From DASZQY01 sp035548515 (GTDB lineage Bacteria > Pseudomonadota > Alphaproteobacteria > Rhizobiales > Kaistiaceae): 64,000 nt of DNA. Within the stretch, counting starts at the first letter, position 1; every line of letters starts with the position of its first letter. Below, in pieces: positions 1 through 8,611 of this stretch. Both the position numbers and the translations under genes were made by a program. The notes under the pieces were generated by a model. That model searched no databases, had not been told where the DNA came from, and saw only the letters and a list, made by a program, of their open reading frames with translations. Location: the NCBI GenBank assembly GCA_035548515.1, contig DASZSW010000023.1, positions 15,928-79,927 on the forward strand. The letters run 5' to 3'.

Positions 1-2
1 CG

Positions 3-578
3 CCGTTCATCATCCTCGCGGCGACCAACTTCTTCTGCTGCGCGACGCACTCCGGTCCGATCTTCCACACCGTGAGCTACGCGATCACATGCGGCATCGC
101 GCCGATTGCGGCGGCGACCATCTACAGCGTCGAGGGCATCGCGGGCATGTTCGGCCGGCTGGGCTTCGGCCTCGTCGCCGACCGCCTCGGCGCCAAGAAC
201 GTGCTGGCGTGGGGACTGCTCATCCAGGCGTTCGGCGCGCTCGGCTACTTCTTCTCGAGCACGCTGCCGGCGTTCTATGCGGCCGCCGCGCTGTTCGGCT
301 TCATTTATGCCGGCGTGATGCCCCTCTACGCGGTGCTGGCGCGCGAGAATTTCCCGCTCCGCATGATGGGCACCATCATCGGCGGCACGTCGATGGCGGG
401 CAGCCTCGGCATGGCGACCGGCCCGCTGCTCGGCGGCTGGCTCTACGACACGACCGGCAGCTACGGCGGCCTGTACCTCACCTGCTTCGGCATGGGCCTC
501 GGCGCGTTCCTGATCGCGCTCAACTTCCGCCCGTTCCCCAAGCCGGTGCCGAAGGCGATCGACGCGATCGCAGCCTAA
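3..578 (+). CDS. MFS transporter, C-terminal part (5' end outside window)
   Basis: The reading frame is open from the window edge, so the start lies upstream and only about the last 191 residues are seen. They hold five or six hydrophobic segments and the loop RLGFGLVADRLGAKN, which resembles the conserved G-x-x-x-D-R-x-G loop of major facilitator carriers. The overall look is that of the monocarboxylate/oxalate-formate branch of the superfamily, with a short charged C-terminal tail. The substrate cannot be told from this fragment. Its TAA stop overlaps the TAG stop of the convergent DoxX-like gene by four bases, so there is no space for a terminator between them. Confidence 0.8.
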   Translation, partial: PFIILAATNFFCCATHSGPIFHTVSYAITCGIAPIAAATIYSVEGIAGMFGRLGFGLVADRLGAKNVLAWGLLIQAFGALGYFFSSTLPAFYAAAALFGFIYAGVMPLYAVLARENFPLRMMGTIIGGTSMAGSLGMATGPLLGGWLYDTTGSYGGLYLTCFGMGLGAFLIALNFRPFPKPVPKAIDAIAA

Positions 579-937
579 CCTGTCGCGACCGCGAGCAGCA
601 GGCCTCCGACGACACAGCCGTTCGTCACGACGTTGCCGATCTCGGCCTTTCGTTGATCGCCGGTGACGGTCCACGGCGCATGAAAGAACGGCGTGACGAC
701 GATCGTGAAGGCGATGAGCGAGAGCGCGGCGAGCGCCGGCCAGATGCTCAGCGCCAGCAGGACGCCGCCGATGACTTCGACCGCCAGCGCCAGCCGCAGC
801 GCGTACCAGGGCTGCGGCACGCCTTTACCGGCGATCATCGGATCAAGGTTGCCGATGTTCCGCACATTGGAGATGCCCCAGTAGGCGAAGTTCGCGCCGA
901 GGAGAAAGCGGCCGAGGACGATGAGCGCGGGCGTCAT
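575..937 (-). CDS. DoxX-like small integral membrane protein
   Basis: A 120-residue protein starting MTPALIVLGRFLLGANFAYW. It has four predicted membrane segments at about residues 3-22, 44-64, 67-88 and 100-118, and the early R-x-L-L-G and G-x-x-N residues seen in DoxX/SURF4-like proteins. A longer in-frame start exists upstream, but that extension is Arg/His-rich shadow sequence of the neighbouring gene, so the ATG at 937 was chosen. It follows the lipoprotein gene on the same strand with two bases between them and is probably co-transcribed with it. Biochemical role unknown; DoxX proteins are loosely linked to redox and membrane stress functions. Confidence 0.7.
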   Translation of the reverse strand: MTPALIVLGRFLLGANFAYWGISNVRNIGNLDPMIAGKGVPQPWYALRLALAVEVIGGVLLALSIWPALAALSLIAFTIVVTPFFHAPWTVTGDQRKAEIGNVVTNGCVVGGLLLAVATG

Positions 938-939
938 CG

Positions 940-1437
940 CTATTGCTCCACGGTCAGCGTGAAGATCGTGTCCGGAGGCAGGTTGTCGTCGACGGCCTTC
1001 TTGCCATACGCGATGTAGGCGTCGAGATCGTCGATGCAGACCGCGTCCTTGCACATGTGCATGCCGGCCTGCACGTCGTCCTTGGTGCCGAAGGTGCGCC
1101 ATGCCTCAGCCTTCTTGTTCGGCACATCGAAGTGCAGGTAGCCGTAGAGCATGCTGGGGCCGCCGGCGTCGTCGGGACCGGTGAGCTGGGCGACGTAGTA
1201 GTCGCCGTCGACGCGCTTCAGGTGCAGCAGCACCTTCTGGCCTTCGCTGTCGGTCATGTAGTGCTTGCCCTCGCGGGTGAAGGCGGCAGGCTTCGCGTCC
1301 GCCTCTTTTCCGAGGAAGGTGACTTTGCTGTATTCCGCGACCGAGTCGGCGTCACCGACGAGCGGCTTGTCGCTACTGTAGCAGCCGGCGAGGCCGGCAA
1401 ACGCCAGCGCCGCAATAAGCATCCGGATCGGCTTCAT
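940..1437 (-). CDS. Predicted lipoprotein of unknown function
   Basis: The product of about 165 residues begins with a lipoprotein signal: MKPIRMLIAALAFAGLAGC, with lipobox L-A-G-C and the acylated Cys at about residue 19. The mature part has two Cys residues in MCKDAVCIDD, which could form a disulfide, and no domain I recognise. Two ATGs lie close together (1443 and 1437). The second was chosen because a G-rich ribosome-binding stretch sits just upstream of it and its N-terminus is a cleaner signal peptide. It heads a two-gene unit with the DoxX-like gene. Likely anchored to the outer or inner membrane facing the periplasm. Confidence 0.65.
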   Translation of the reverse strand: MKPIRMLIAALAFAGLAGCYSSDKPLVGDADSVAEYSKVTFLGKEADAKPAAFTREGKHYMTDSEGQKVLLHLKRVDGDYYVAQLTGPDDAGGPSMLYGYLHFDVPNKKAEAWRTFGTKDDVQAGMHMCKDAVCIDDLDAYIAYGKKAVDDNLPPDTIFTLTVEQ

Positions 1438-1740
1438 GGTCATCCCCCCGTTTGACCCCGTTTGCGGCATGTAACGCGAGTGTGGCTGCGCCGCCAAGCG
1501 GTGCGCTTTGCCGATTTGCGGTTAGCGCGGCGTTGCCGGGACGTGAATAGGAAATGAATCCGCAGCCACCAAAGCCGCGGAATCCGCCGTCTCTGAATCA
1601 AGCATTACCGCGGCGTTTGAAGAAAATTTAGCTCGAACTTTAACGGCCCTTTGAACCGCCGCCGCCATCCTCGCGAGCATCAACGGGCGACAAGCGGCGG
1701 GGCAAATGCCGCGAGCCCAAACAACCGACGGGGCAGTGTC
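1438..1740. other. Intergenic region, divergent promoters expected
   Basis: About 300 bases between the start of the minus-strand lipoprotein gene and the plus-strand Sel1 gene, so promoters for both must lie here. The stretch around 1610-1650 is relatively A/T-rich. I see no convincing sigma-70 boxes, RNA gene or hairpin terminator. Confidence 0.4.
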
Positions 1741-2007
1741 ATGGCACGATATGAGATGGGCGCGGAACTCGCGTCGATGGCGGAAGCGAAGCCGACGCCG
1801 GAGAATTTCTTCGAGCTCGGGATCATCTACTCGGCGGGGCAGGAGGTCGACATCGACCTCGTCGCCGCGCACAAGTGGTTCAACATCGCGGCGGCGCGCG
1901 GCAAACGCGAGGCAGCGCTCTACCGGCAGGAAGTCGCCCGCGAGATGACCGCGGTGGCGATCGCAGAAGCACAGCGGGCTGCGCGCGAGTGGCTGCACAC
2001 ACACTAG
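1741..2007 (+). CDS. Small Sel1-repeat-like protein
   Basis: An 88-residue protein starting MARYEMGAEL. The central part reads FFELGIIYSAGQEV followed by LVAAHKWFNIAAARG, the A-x-x-W-x-x-x-A-A-x-x-G pattern of one Sel1/TPR-like helical repeat, ending in an alanine-rich helix. No signal peptide, so probably cytoplasmic. An upstream ATG at 1651 would add 30 low-complexity residues and was rejected. Single-repeat Sel1 proteins of this size are common in Hyphomicrobiales and presumably mediate protein contacts. The next gene, a LuxR-type regulator, follows on the same strand 71 bases later. Confidence 0.7.
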   Translation: MARYEMGAELASMAEAKPTPENFFELGIIYSAGQEVDIDLVAAHKWFNIAAARGKREAALYRQEVAREMTAVAIAEAQRAAREWLHTH

Positions 2008-2078
2008 GTCGTGTGGCTTTCCGAACCCTGCCTCCTACCCTAGATTGAGATTCGGGGGCCCCCTGCCGGGGGAGGCTG

Positions 2079-3209
2079 ATGGAAGACGTACTCGCGCTTA
2101 TCGGCGACATCTACGATGCCGCGCTGCATCCCGATTCATGGGAGCAGGTTCTCGCCAAGATCACGACATACCTCGGCGGCGTCTCCTCGGTGCTGCTCGG
2201 CCAGGATTTTGTGAATCTGGAAGGGCGCTTCTTCCACCACTGGAACGACAACCCGGAATACACCGAGCTGTTCTTCAGCAAGTACATGAAGCTCAGCCCG
2301 CTTTCGCCGCACCTGATGATGAGCAAGCCGGGCGACATCGTCGTTGCCTCGCGCTTGATGCCGCACGAGGAGCTGCGCGCCTCGCGCTTCTTCCGGGAGT
2401 GGGTCGAGCCCCAGCACTACTACGACTTTGTCGGCGTCACGATCGAGAATTCGGGCGGCCGGGTGGCCAATCTCACCTCCGGCGGGCTGGACCATCAGGG
2501 CCTGATCACCGACGACCAGGTGCGGCGCATGGAGTTGATCGCACCCCACATCCGCCGGGCCGTGCTTATCGGCGATGTGATCGAGGAACAGTTCCGCATC
2601 GCCCGCGACCTTGCCGAAGTTTTCGACCGGCTGGCGATCTCCATCTTTCTCGTGCGGCGTGACGGCGCCATCACGTACGCCAATGCTCCCGGCCGCCGTC
2701 TGGCGGAGGAGGGTGACGTCGTCGTGGCGATGGATGGATCGCTGAAGGCCACCAGCGCGGCTGCTGCAAATCAGCTGCAGAGCGCGATTGCCGCAGCGAG
2801 CGAAGGCGATGCGGCGATCGCCACCAATGGCATCGCCTTGCCGCTTAGCGGACGCACCGGCGCGCTCTACGTCGCCAGCGTGCTGCCGCTTGCGTCCGGC
2901 GAACGGACTGAAACCGGCCGTGCCTTCGAAGCCAAGGCCGCGGTGTTCGTGCGCAAGTCGGGCATCGACCTGCCCAACCCGATCGAGGTAATGGCGCGCC
3001 AGTACCGTCTGACTGGCGCCGAGATCCGCGTGCTCTATTCGCTGATGGAGATGAGCGGCATCTCCGCCGCCGCCGATCTCACCGGCCTGTCGCAGGCGAC
3101 GGTGAAGACGCACATCCGCCACCTGTTCGTAAAGACGGGCACGAAGCGGCAGAGCGATCTCGTCAAGCTGGTCGCGAGTCTCGCGAGCCCGGTAGGCCCG
3201 TCGCCCTAG
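2079..3209 (+). CDS. LuxR-family helix-turn-helix transcriptional regulator
   Basis: A 376-residue protein with a C-terminal DNA-binding domain at about residues 305-368: YRLTGAEIRVLYSLMEMSG, then ISAAADLTGLSQATVKTHIR, which matches the LuxR/GerE pattern with the V-K-T-H-I-R recognition helix. The N-terminal 290 residues may form a PAS- or GAF-like sensory fold, but no ligand site is evident. A strong purine-rich ribosome-binding site (GGGGGAGG) lies just before the ATG. It has no obvious cognate signal synthase nearby. It could control the adjacent sugar-acid genes, which is inference from proximity only. Its TAG stop shares CTAG with the convergent downstream gene. Confidence 0.8.
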   Translation: MEDVLALIGDIYDAALHPDSWEQVLAKITTYLGGVSSVLLGQDFVNLEGRFFHHWNDNPEYTELFFSKYMKLSPLSPHLMMSKPGDIVVASRLMPHEELRASRFFREWVEPQHYYDFVGVTIENSGGRVANLTSGGLDHQGLITDDQVRRMELIAPHIRRAVLIGDVIEEQFRIARDLAEVFDRLAISIFLVRRDGAITYANAPGRRLAEEGDVVVAMDGSLKATSAAAANQLQSAIAAASEGDAAIATNGIALPLSGRTGALYVASVLPLASGERTETGRAFEAKAAVFVRKSGIDLPNPIEVMARQYRLTGAEIRVLYSLMEMSGISAAADLTGLSQATVKTHIRHLFVKTGTKRQSDLVKLVASLASPVGPSP

Positions 3210-3394
3210 CCGCTTACGGTGCGGCGGCTGGGAACCTTGATACGGCGTTTCGTCATCTCGGCGCGCAGCTTCTCGGGTATGGGCCGGCAGCCACAATGCC
3301 TGGCGTGTTCCACGTGCCACGCGATGCGCTGATCCAGCGTCGCGTTCTTCGGCATCGGATGGGCGCCGTGCCAGGCGGCGTTGATCTTGCTCAT
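3206..3394 (-). CDS. Small conserved hypothetical protein
   Basis: A 62-residue basic protein: MSKINAAWHGAHPMPKNATL, then a segment with two Cys in HARHCGCRPIPEKL and a Lys/Arg-rich tail. The composition is that of a real soluble protein, and similar short proteins with an HxxHCGCRPIP-like core occur in Hyphomicrobiales as far as I recall. The paired Cys and His residues could bind a metal. No function is known to me. It overlaps the LuxR-type gene by four bases, tail to tail, and is followed 49 bases upstream by the end of the dehydratase gene, with which it shares a strand. Confidence 0.6.
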   Translation of the reverse strand: MSKINAAWHGAHPMPKNATLDQRIAWHVEHARHCGCRPIPEKLRAEMTKRRIKVPSRRTVSG

Positions 3395-3443
3395 CGGCGC
3401 ATCCCTCTGCGCCGATCAGGCGCTGTCGTTGCGCCAGATCATG

Positions 3444-5237
3444 TCAGTGGTTGTCGCGCGGTACGCCGAAAGTCTTGGCGACGTGCTGGTACTTGATCGC
3501 CGGCTTGAGGACCATGCCTTCCGAGAATTGGTCCACGATGCCGCGCTGGATCTCCTGCCACGGCGTCTGGCTGGGCGGGAAGGGAAACCCTCCCTTGGCG
3601 TTCAGTTCGGCGCGGCGCTTCGCCAGCTCGCTCTCGTCTATCAGGATGTTCGCCTCGCCGTTGTTCAGGTCGATGCGGATAGGGTCGCCGGTCCTGACGA
3701 TTGCGAGGCCGCCGCCCGCCGCCGCTTCGGGCGAGGCATTGAGGATTGAGGGCGAGCCCGAGGTACCCGACTGGCGGCCGTCGCCGATACAGGGCAGGGA
3801 GTGGATGCCGCGTTTTATGAGCGCGGCAGGCGGCTGCATGTTCACGACCTCGGCGCCACCCGGATAGCCGATCGGCCCCGTGCCGCGGATGAACAGCATC
3901 GAGTTTTCATCGATCTTGAGGTCGGGATCGTCGATGCGGTGGTGGTAATCCTCCGGTCCCTCGAAGACGACCGCGCGCCCTTCGAAGGCGTTCGGCGACT
4001 TCGGGTTGGACAGGTAGCGGTTGCGGAACTCCGCCGTGATGACGCTCGTCTTCATGATCGCCGAGTCGAACAGGTTGCCCTTCAAGACGATGAAGCCGGC
4101 ATCCTTGACCAGCGGCTCGGCGAACGTGCGGATGACGTCCTTGTCCTCGATCTCCCTGCCGCGGCAATTCTCGGCGAGCGTCTTGCCGTTGACGGTGGTG
4201 GCCTTGCGGATGAGGCCTTGCTTGTCGAGTTCGTTGACCACGGCCGGCACGCCACCGGCGCGATGATACTCCTCGCCGAGATATTTCCCGGCAGGCTGCA
4301 GGTTCACCAGCAACGGCACCTTGTGACCGACGGTCTCCCAATCCTCGATATCGAGCTTCACGCCGACGTGCCGAGCGATGGCGTTAAGGTGGATCGGTGC
4401 GTTGGTCGACCCGCCGATCGCGGAGTTGACGACGATGGCATTCTCGAACGCCTCGCGCGTCAGGATGTCGGACGGCTTCAGGTCCTCCCACACCATCTCG
4501 ACGGCGCGCACGCCGGTCTCGTAGGCGATCTGCCCGCGCTCGCGATACGGCGCGGGAATGGCGGCGCAGCCGGGCAGGGACATGCCCAGCGCCTCGGCGA
4601 GCGAATTCATGGTCGAGGCCGTGCCCATGGTGTTGCAGTGGCCGACGGAGGGCGCCGACGACGCGACAATCTCGATGAATTCGCTGTAGTTGATTTCGCC
4701 GGCGGCGAGTTGCTCGCGCGCCTTCCACACGATCGTGCCGGAGCCGGAGCGCTCGCCCTTCCACCAGCCGTTCAGCATCGGCCCGCCGGAGAGGACGATC
4801 GCCGGAATGTCGACGGTGGCGGCCGCCATGATGCAGGCCGGCGTGGTCTTGTCGCAGCCGGTGGTCAGCACGACGCCATCGAGCGGGTAGCCGTAGAGCA
4901 CCTCGACGAGGCCGAGATACGCGAGGTTGCGGTCGAGTGCGGCCGTCGGGCGCTTGCCGGTCTCCTGGATCGGGTGGACGGGGAACTCCATCGTCAGGCC
5001 GCCGGCGGCGGTGATGCCCTCGCGCACGCGCTTGGCGAGCTCCAGGTGATGCCGGTTGCAGGGGGATAGGTCAGAGCCGGTCTGGGCGATGCCGATGATC
5101 GGCTTGCCGGACTGCAGCTCCGCGCGCGTCAGGCCGTAGTTCAGATAGCGCTCCAGGTAGAGCGCCGTCATGCCCGGGTTTTCCGGGTTGTCGAACCACG
5201 CTTTCGACCGCAGATCGGCCTTGTTCTTCCTAGCCAT
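3444..5237 (-). CDS. IlvD/Edd-family pentonate dehydratase (D-xylonate/L-arabinonate type)
   Basis: A 597-residue protein starting MARKNKADLR. It carries the family's Fe-S ligands: Cys60 in GSDLSPCN, Cys128 in TTGCDKTTPAC and Cys201 in GHCNTMGTAS, the same spacing as in Caulobacter crescentus D-xylonate dehydratase, which it resembles along its whole length including an NH-terminated tail. The family removes water from aldonic acids to give 2-keto-3-deoxy acids. The MTALYLERYLNYG and GKRPTAALDRNLAYLG blocks favour a sugar-acid enzyme over IlvD of branched-chain synthesis. It lies divergent from a semialdehyde dehydrogenase that would act later in the same oxidative pentose pathway. The exact sugar acid is not decided. 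The start was chosen over a 37-residue extension that reads through an intergenic palindrome. Confidence 0.88.
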   Translation of the reverse strand: MARKNKADLRSKAWFDNPENPGMTALYLERYLNYGLTRAELQSGKPIIGIAQTGSDLSPCNRHHLELAKRVREGITAAGGLTMEFPVHPIQETGKRPTAALDRNLAYLGLVEVLYGYPLDGVVLTTGCDKTTPACIMAAATVDIPAIVLSGGPMLNGWWKGERSGSGTIVWKAREQLAAGEINYSEFIEIVASSAPSVGHCNTMGTASTMNSLAEALGMSLPGCAAIPAPYRERGQIAYETGVRAVEMVWEDLKPSDILTREAFENAIVVNSAIGGSTNAPIHLNAIARHVGVKLDIEDWETVGHKVPLLVNLQPAGKYLGEEYHRAGGVPAVVNELDKQGLIRKATTVNGKTLAENCRGREIEDKDVIRTFAEPLVKDAGFIVLKGNLFDSAIMKTSVITAEFRNRYLSNPKSPNAFEGRAVVFEGPEDYHHRIDDPDLKIDENSMLFIRGTGPIGYPGGAEVVNMQPPAALIKRGIHSLPCIGDGRQSGTSGSPSILNASPEAAAGGGLAIVRTGDPIRIDLNNGEANILIDESELAKRRAELNAKGGFPFPPSQTPWQEIQRGIVDQFSEGMVLKPAIKYQHVAKTFGVPRDNH

Positions 5238-5346
5238 CGTTGCTTTCCCAAGTCGGCCGCCGCGGGAGGGCGGCAGGCCGGACGGTGTTAGCACCGCCCG
5301 GCTTTTTCTGTCGATGGTGTGACATAGGGCGGTCCGCCTTCCGCTC

Positions 5347-5443
5347 ATCCCCGCGAAGGCGGGGATCCATCGTGGGGAGCCGCCGGCGCGGCTTAAAGTG
5401 ACGAGCGGCTTCCGGCGCCATGGGTCCCCGCCTTCGCGGGGGG
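5347..5443. repeat. Intergenic palindromic repeat element (PAKAGTH type)
   Basis: Two arms of about 23 bases (5347-5370 and 5420-5443) are inverted copies with one or two mismatches. Each arm also folds on itself as CCCCGC-GAAG-GCGGGG. About 50 bases separate the arms. When translated by accident one arm gives PAKAGTH, the hallmark of a palindromic family scattered through intergenic regions of many Hyphomicrobiales genomes. It sits in the 285-base divergent promoter region between the dehydratase and dehydrogenase genes, so it may also influence their mRNA. Confidence 0.8.
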
Positions 5444-5522
5444 CGAGCGTTTGGGGACTGAGCCCTTGACCCGGCGCCAGCAGCGCGCGATTTCAACGCC
5501 CAACCAAATCCGAGGAACACCC

Positions 5523-6959
5523 ATGACCGAACTCCACCGCAACTTCATTGCCGGCGAATGGGTGGGCGGCGAAGGCATCCCCAACATCAACCCGTCCAAT
5601 ACCAACGATGTCGTTGGCGAATACGCGCGCGCCTCTGCGGCGGACGTGCAGAACGCCATCGCGGCTGCCAAGGCCGCCTTCCCGGCGTGGTCGCGCTCCG
5701 GCATCCAGCAGCGCCACGACATCCTCAAGGCCGCGTCGGACGAGATCCTGAAGCGGCGCGAGGAGATCGGCCGCCTGCTGTCGCGCGAGGAGGGCAAGAC
5801 GCTCGCCGAGGGTATCGGCGAGACGGTTCGCGCCGGGCAGATTTTCGATTTCTTCGCCGGCGAATGTCTGCGCCTTACCGGCGAGTCGGTGCCGTCGGTC
5901 CGTCCCGGCATCGAGGTCAACATGACGCGTGAGGCTGTTGGCGTCGTGGGCATCATCACGCCGTGGAATTTTCCGATCGCGATTCCCTCGTGGAAAATCG
6001 CGCCGGCGCTCACGCACGGGAACACCGTGGTGTTCAAGCCCGCCGATCTGGTGCCGGGCTGCTCGTGGGTGATCGTCGATATCCTGCAGCGCGCCGGTTT
6101 GCCCAAAGGCGTGCTGAACCTGGTCATGGGCAAAGGCTCGGTGGTCGGGCAGGCGATGCTCGACTCGCCCGACATCAACGCGCTGACGTTCACCGGGTCG
6201 GTCACGACCGGGCGTCGCGTTGCGGACGCTTCGGTAAAGGTGCTCCGCAAGTTCCAGCTCGAGATGGGCGGCAAGAATCCGCTTGTCGTGCTTGACGACG
6301 CCGATCTCAAGATCGCCGTCGAGGTCGCTGCCAACGGTTCGTATTTCTCAACGGGCCAGCGATGCACTGCCTCGTCCCGGCTGGTCGTCATCGATGGCAT
6401 CCACGACAAGTTCGTCGCCGCGCTGACGGAGCGGCTGAAGGGTCTCGTCGTCGATGACGCGCTGAAGGACGGTACGCATATCGGCCCGGTGGTGGATCCG
6501 TCCCAGCTCAAGCAGGACGAGGACTACATCAAGATCGCGAAAGACGAGGGCGCCAAGCTGGCCTTCGGCGGGAACCGTCTGACGCGTGCCACGCCCGGCT
6601 TCTATCTCGAGCCGGCGCTGTTCACGGAGACGAAGCCCGGGATGCGGATCAACCGCGAGGAAGTCTTCGGCCCGGTGGCGAGCGTCATCCGCGTCAAGGA
6701 CTACGACGAGGCGCTGGCTGTGGCGAACGACACGCCGTTCGGTCTCACGTCGGGCATCGTCACCACCAGCCTGAAGTACGCGACCCACTTCAAGCGCAAC
6801 TCGGAAGCCGGGATGGTGATGGTCAACCTGCCGACCGCCGGGGTGGACTATCACGTCCCGTTCGGCGGCCGGAAAGGATCGAGCTACGGCCCGCGCGAGC
6901 AGGGACGCTACGCCCAGGAATTCTTCACGACTGTGAAGACCGCGTACACCCAGGCGTAG
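5523..6959 (+). CDS. NAD(P)+-dependent aldehyde dehydrogenase, ketoglutarate-semialdehyde type
   Basis: A 478-residue enzyme of the aldehyde dehydrogenase superfamily. Visible are the nucleotide-binding turn GIITPWNFP, the general base Glu247 in FQLEMGGKNP and the catalytic thiol Cys281 in GQRCTASS, all at normal spacing. The closest match I recognise is alpha-ketoglutaric semialdehyde dehydrogenase of nonphosphorylating pentose catabolism, judged from the start NFIAGEWV and the end FFTTVKTAYTQ. That enzyme makes 2-oxoglutarate. It is divergent from the pentonate dehydratase and upstream of a lactonase-like gene, which supports a sugar-acid role. Succinate-semialdehyde or other aldehydes remain possible substrates. 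The ATG at 5523 fits the family N-terminus. Confidence 0.85.
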   Translation: MTELHRNFIAGEWVGGEGIPNINPSNTNDVVGEYARASAADVQNAIAAAKAAFPAWSRSGIQQRHDILKAASDEILKRREEIGRLLSREEGKTLAEGIGETVRAGQIFDFFAGECLRLTGESVPSVRPGIEVNMTREAVGVVGIITPWNFPIAIPSWKIAPALTHGNTVVFKPADLVPGCSWVIVDILQRAGLPKGVLNLVMGKGSVVGQAMLDSPDINALTFTGSVTTGRRVADASVKVLRKFQLEMGGKNPLVVLDDADLKIAVEVAANGSYFSTGQRCTASSRLVVIDGIHDKFVAALTERLKGLVVDDALKDGTHIGPVVDPSQLKQDEDYIKIAKDEGAKLAFGGNRLTRATPGFYLEPALFTETKPGMRINREEVFGPVASVIRVKDYDEALAVANDTPFGLTSGIVTTSLKYATHFKRNSEAGMVMVNLPTAGVDYHVPFGGRKGSSYGPREQGRYAQEFFTTVKTAYTQA

Positions 6960-6974
6960 CCGTTCGTTTCAGAC

Positions 6975-7520
6975 TTAGGGGCACATCCGCTTTTCGCCGG
7001 ACAGCGTCACCACCATGCCGGTGGTGGCGTTGAACGACTTGTAGTGCGCCTTACACCACGTCAGCCACTCGTCGGACCACGCTGTCAGGCCGCTGCTGGA
7101 TGGGCCCTTGCGTATGGAAGCGGAAGCGGTCTGCTGCTTCGGCTTCACAGCCGGCGTCGTCACGACGACGGGTTTGGAGTCCATGACGGGGGGCGCCGTG
7201 TCCGGCTCGTCGGGGACGTCCGCATCGCCCTCGGCAATTGCTTCGAACGGCCCGCCGATCGCCTCATCGTCGGCCGTGCCGAAATAGGCCGACGTCGTCG
7301 GGAATTCGGGTTCCTCGTCGAGATTGAGGCAGCGGTAGTAGGCTTGATCTTCGACGCGCTCGCGCGCGCCAGCGGCCTGGTCGCCCGAAGGCATTCCCAC
7401 GCGCGCTGCCGCATATTCCCTCGCGTACAGCGCGCAATACGCCGGCGAAGCCGCCGACGCTGTCTGTATTCCCCCAAGCACCCCAAACGTTACGCAACAC
7501 AACGCTACGCCTGTCTTCAT
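6975..7520 (-). CDS. Secreted protein with BA14K-like C-terminal motif
   Basis: A 181-residue protein with a signal peptide, MKTGVALCCVTFGVLGGIQT, cleaved near ASA at about residue 27. An acidic, proline-rich middle (about 75-140) leads to a C-terminal WCKAHYKSFNATTGMVV segment ending KRMCP. That resembles the W-C-x-x-R-Y-x-S-F-D-x-x-x-G-x-Y block of the BA14K family first known from Brucella. Four or five Cys residues in the mature part suggest disulfides and a periplasmic location. Longer in-frame starts upstream give no plausible protein. Function unknown; BA14K proteins are studied mostly as antigens with lectin-like activity. It converges on the dehydrogenase gene with a 15-base gap. Confidence 0.65.
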   Translation of the reverse strand: MKTGVALCCVTFGVLGGIQTASAASPAYCALYAREYAAARVGMPSGDQAAGARERVEDQAYYRCLNLDEEPEFPTTSAYFGTADDEAIGGPFEAIAEGDADVPDEPDTAPPVMDSKPVVVTTPAVKPKQQTASASIRKGPSSSGLTAWSDEWLTWCKAHYKSFNATTGMVVTLSGEKRMCP

Positions 7521-7746
7521 CTTGTTTTTCGAGGCTCCCGCACGCGCCCCGCCCGGTGAGGATCGTCCCGTCATTTCTTGGTGAGAAAAGGTTCGACGGG
7601 TGTCTGGAAAAGGGCAAAAACTGACAATGGTGGAAAACGAAAAAAGCCGGTCACCATCGTTGGCGGCTCTGCCGGGCGGCGCAACTGCCGCGCAGGCGGT
7701 GCCCCCGCTATCCCCATCCGGCGCAATGAGCCTTGCGGAGGACTGA

Positions 7747-8601
7747 ATGCCCGATTTTCCCATCGTCGATGCCCATGTCCACCTCTACGACGCGAAGTCG
7801 ATCGTCTATCCGTGGATGAAAGGTCTGGTCATCGATGCCCCCCACGACTCGGCGGTGTTCAGCGCGGCAATCGCGCCGGTGGTCGTCGACAAGCTCGTCT
7901 TCGTGGAGGTTTCCTCGGCCGAGGGCACCAACTTCGACGAGATCGATTGGGTCGAGAATGCCGCCAGGTCCGATCCGCGGATCCAGGGCATGGTCGCCAC
8001 CGTCGCCCTTGAGAGGGGCAAGGAGATCGAGGCGGAGGTGGCGGCATTCGCCCGCCGGCCGCTTGCCCGTGACATCCGCCGCCTGATCCAGGGCCACCTC
8101 GACGAGCCCGGCTGGTGCCTCAGGCCGGCTTACCTCGACGGCGTCCGAATCGTTGCGGAATACGGGCTCGGCTGCGAGATCGGGATCAAGCATCCCCAGC
8201 TCCGCGATGCCATCCGCCTCGTGGAGCAGTTTCCCCACGTCCGCTTCACCTTCGACCATATCGGCAAGCCCGGAATCAAAGCCGGTCTGGTCGAGCCCTG
8301 GAAGGCGGAAATCCGCGCGCTGGCTCAGTTCCCCAACATCGTCTGCAAGATATCCGGCGTCGTCACCGAGGCCGATCAGGAAGCGTGGACCTACGACCAG
8401 ATCGCGCCCTACATCGCCCACGCCATCGAGGTTTTCGGCTTCGACCGGGTCATGTTCGGCGGCGACTGGCCGGTCATGGAACTCGCCCACTGCACCTATC
8501 CGCAGTGGGTGGCGATCGTGGACCGCATCGTCGCCGGCGCGTCGCGGGAGGATCAGCGCAAGCTGTTCAGGGACAACGCGATTCGGCACTACCGCCTTTA
8601 G
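7747..8601 (+). CDS. Amidohydrolase-family sugar lactonase-like enzyme
   Basis: A 284-residue TIM-barrel protein of the COG3618 group (L-fuconolactonase and 2-pyrone-4,6-dicarboxylate lactonase relatives). It has the metal-binding start IVDAHVHLYD, a middle RLIQGHLDEPG block, HIGKPG, and the late catalytic Asp in VMFGGDWPV. Its length is normal for the group. A GGAGG ribosome-binding site lies six bases before the ATG. Given the neighbouring pentonate dehydratase and semialdehyde dehydrogenase, the best guess is hydrolysis of a sugar lactone to its aldonic acid, feeding the dehydratase. That is inference from context. Confidence 0.78.
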   Translation: MPDFPIVDAHVHLYDAKSIVYPWMKGLVIDAPHDSAVFSAAIAPVVVDKLVFVEVSSAEGTNFDEIDWVENAARSDPRIQGMVATVALERGKEIEAEVAAFARRPLARDIRRLIQGHLDEPGWCLRPAYLDGVRIVAEYGLGCEIGIKHPQLRDAIRLVEQFPHVRFTFDHIGKPGIKAGLVEPWKAEIRALAQFPNIVCKISGVVTEADQEAWTYDQIAPYIAHAIEVFGFDRVMFGGDWPVMELAHCTYPQWVAIVDRIVAGASREDQRKLFRDNAIRHYRL

Positions 8602-8611
8602 CGGCGAAGGT

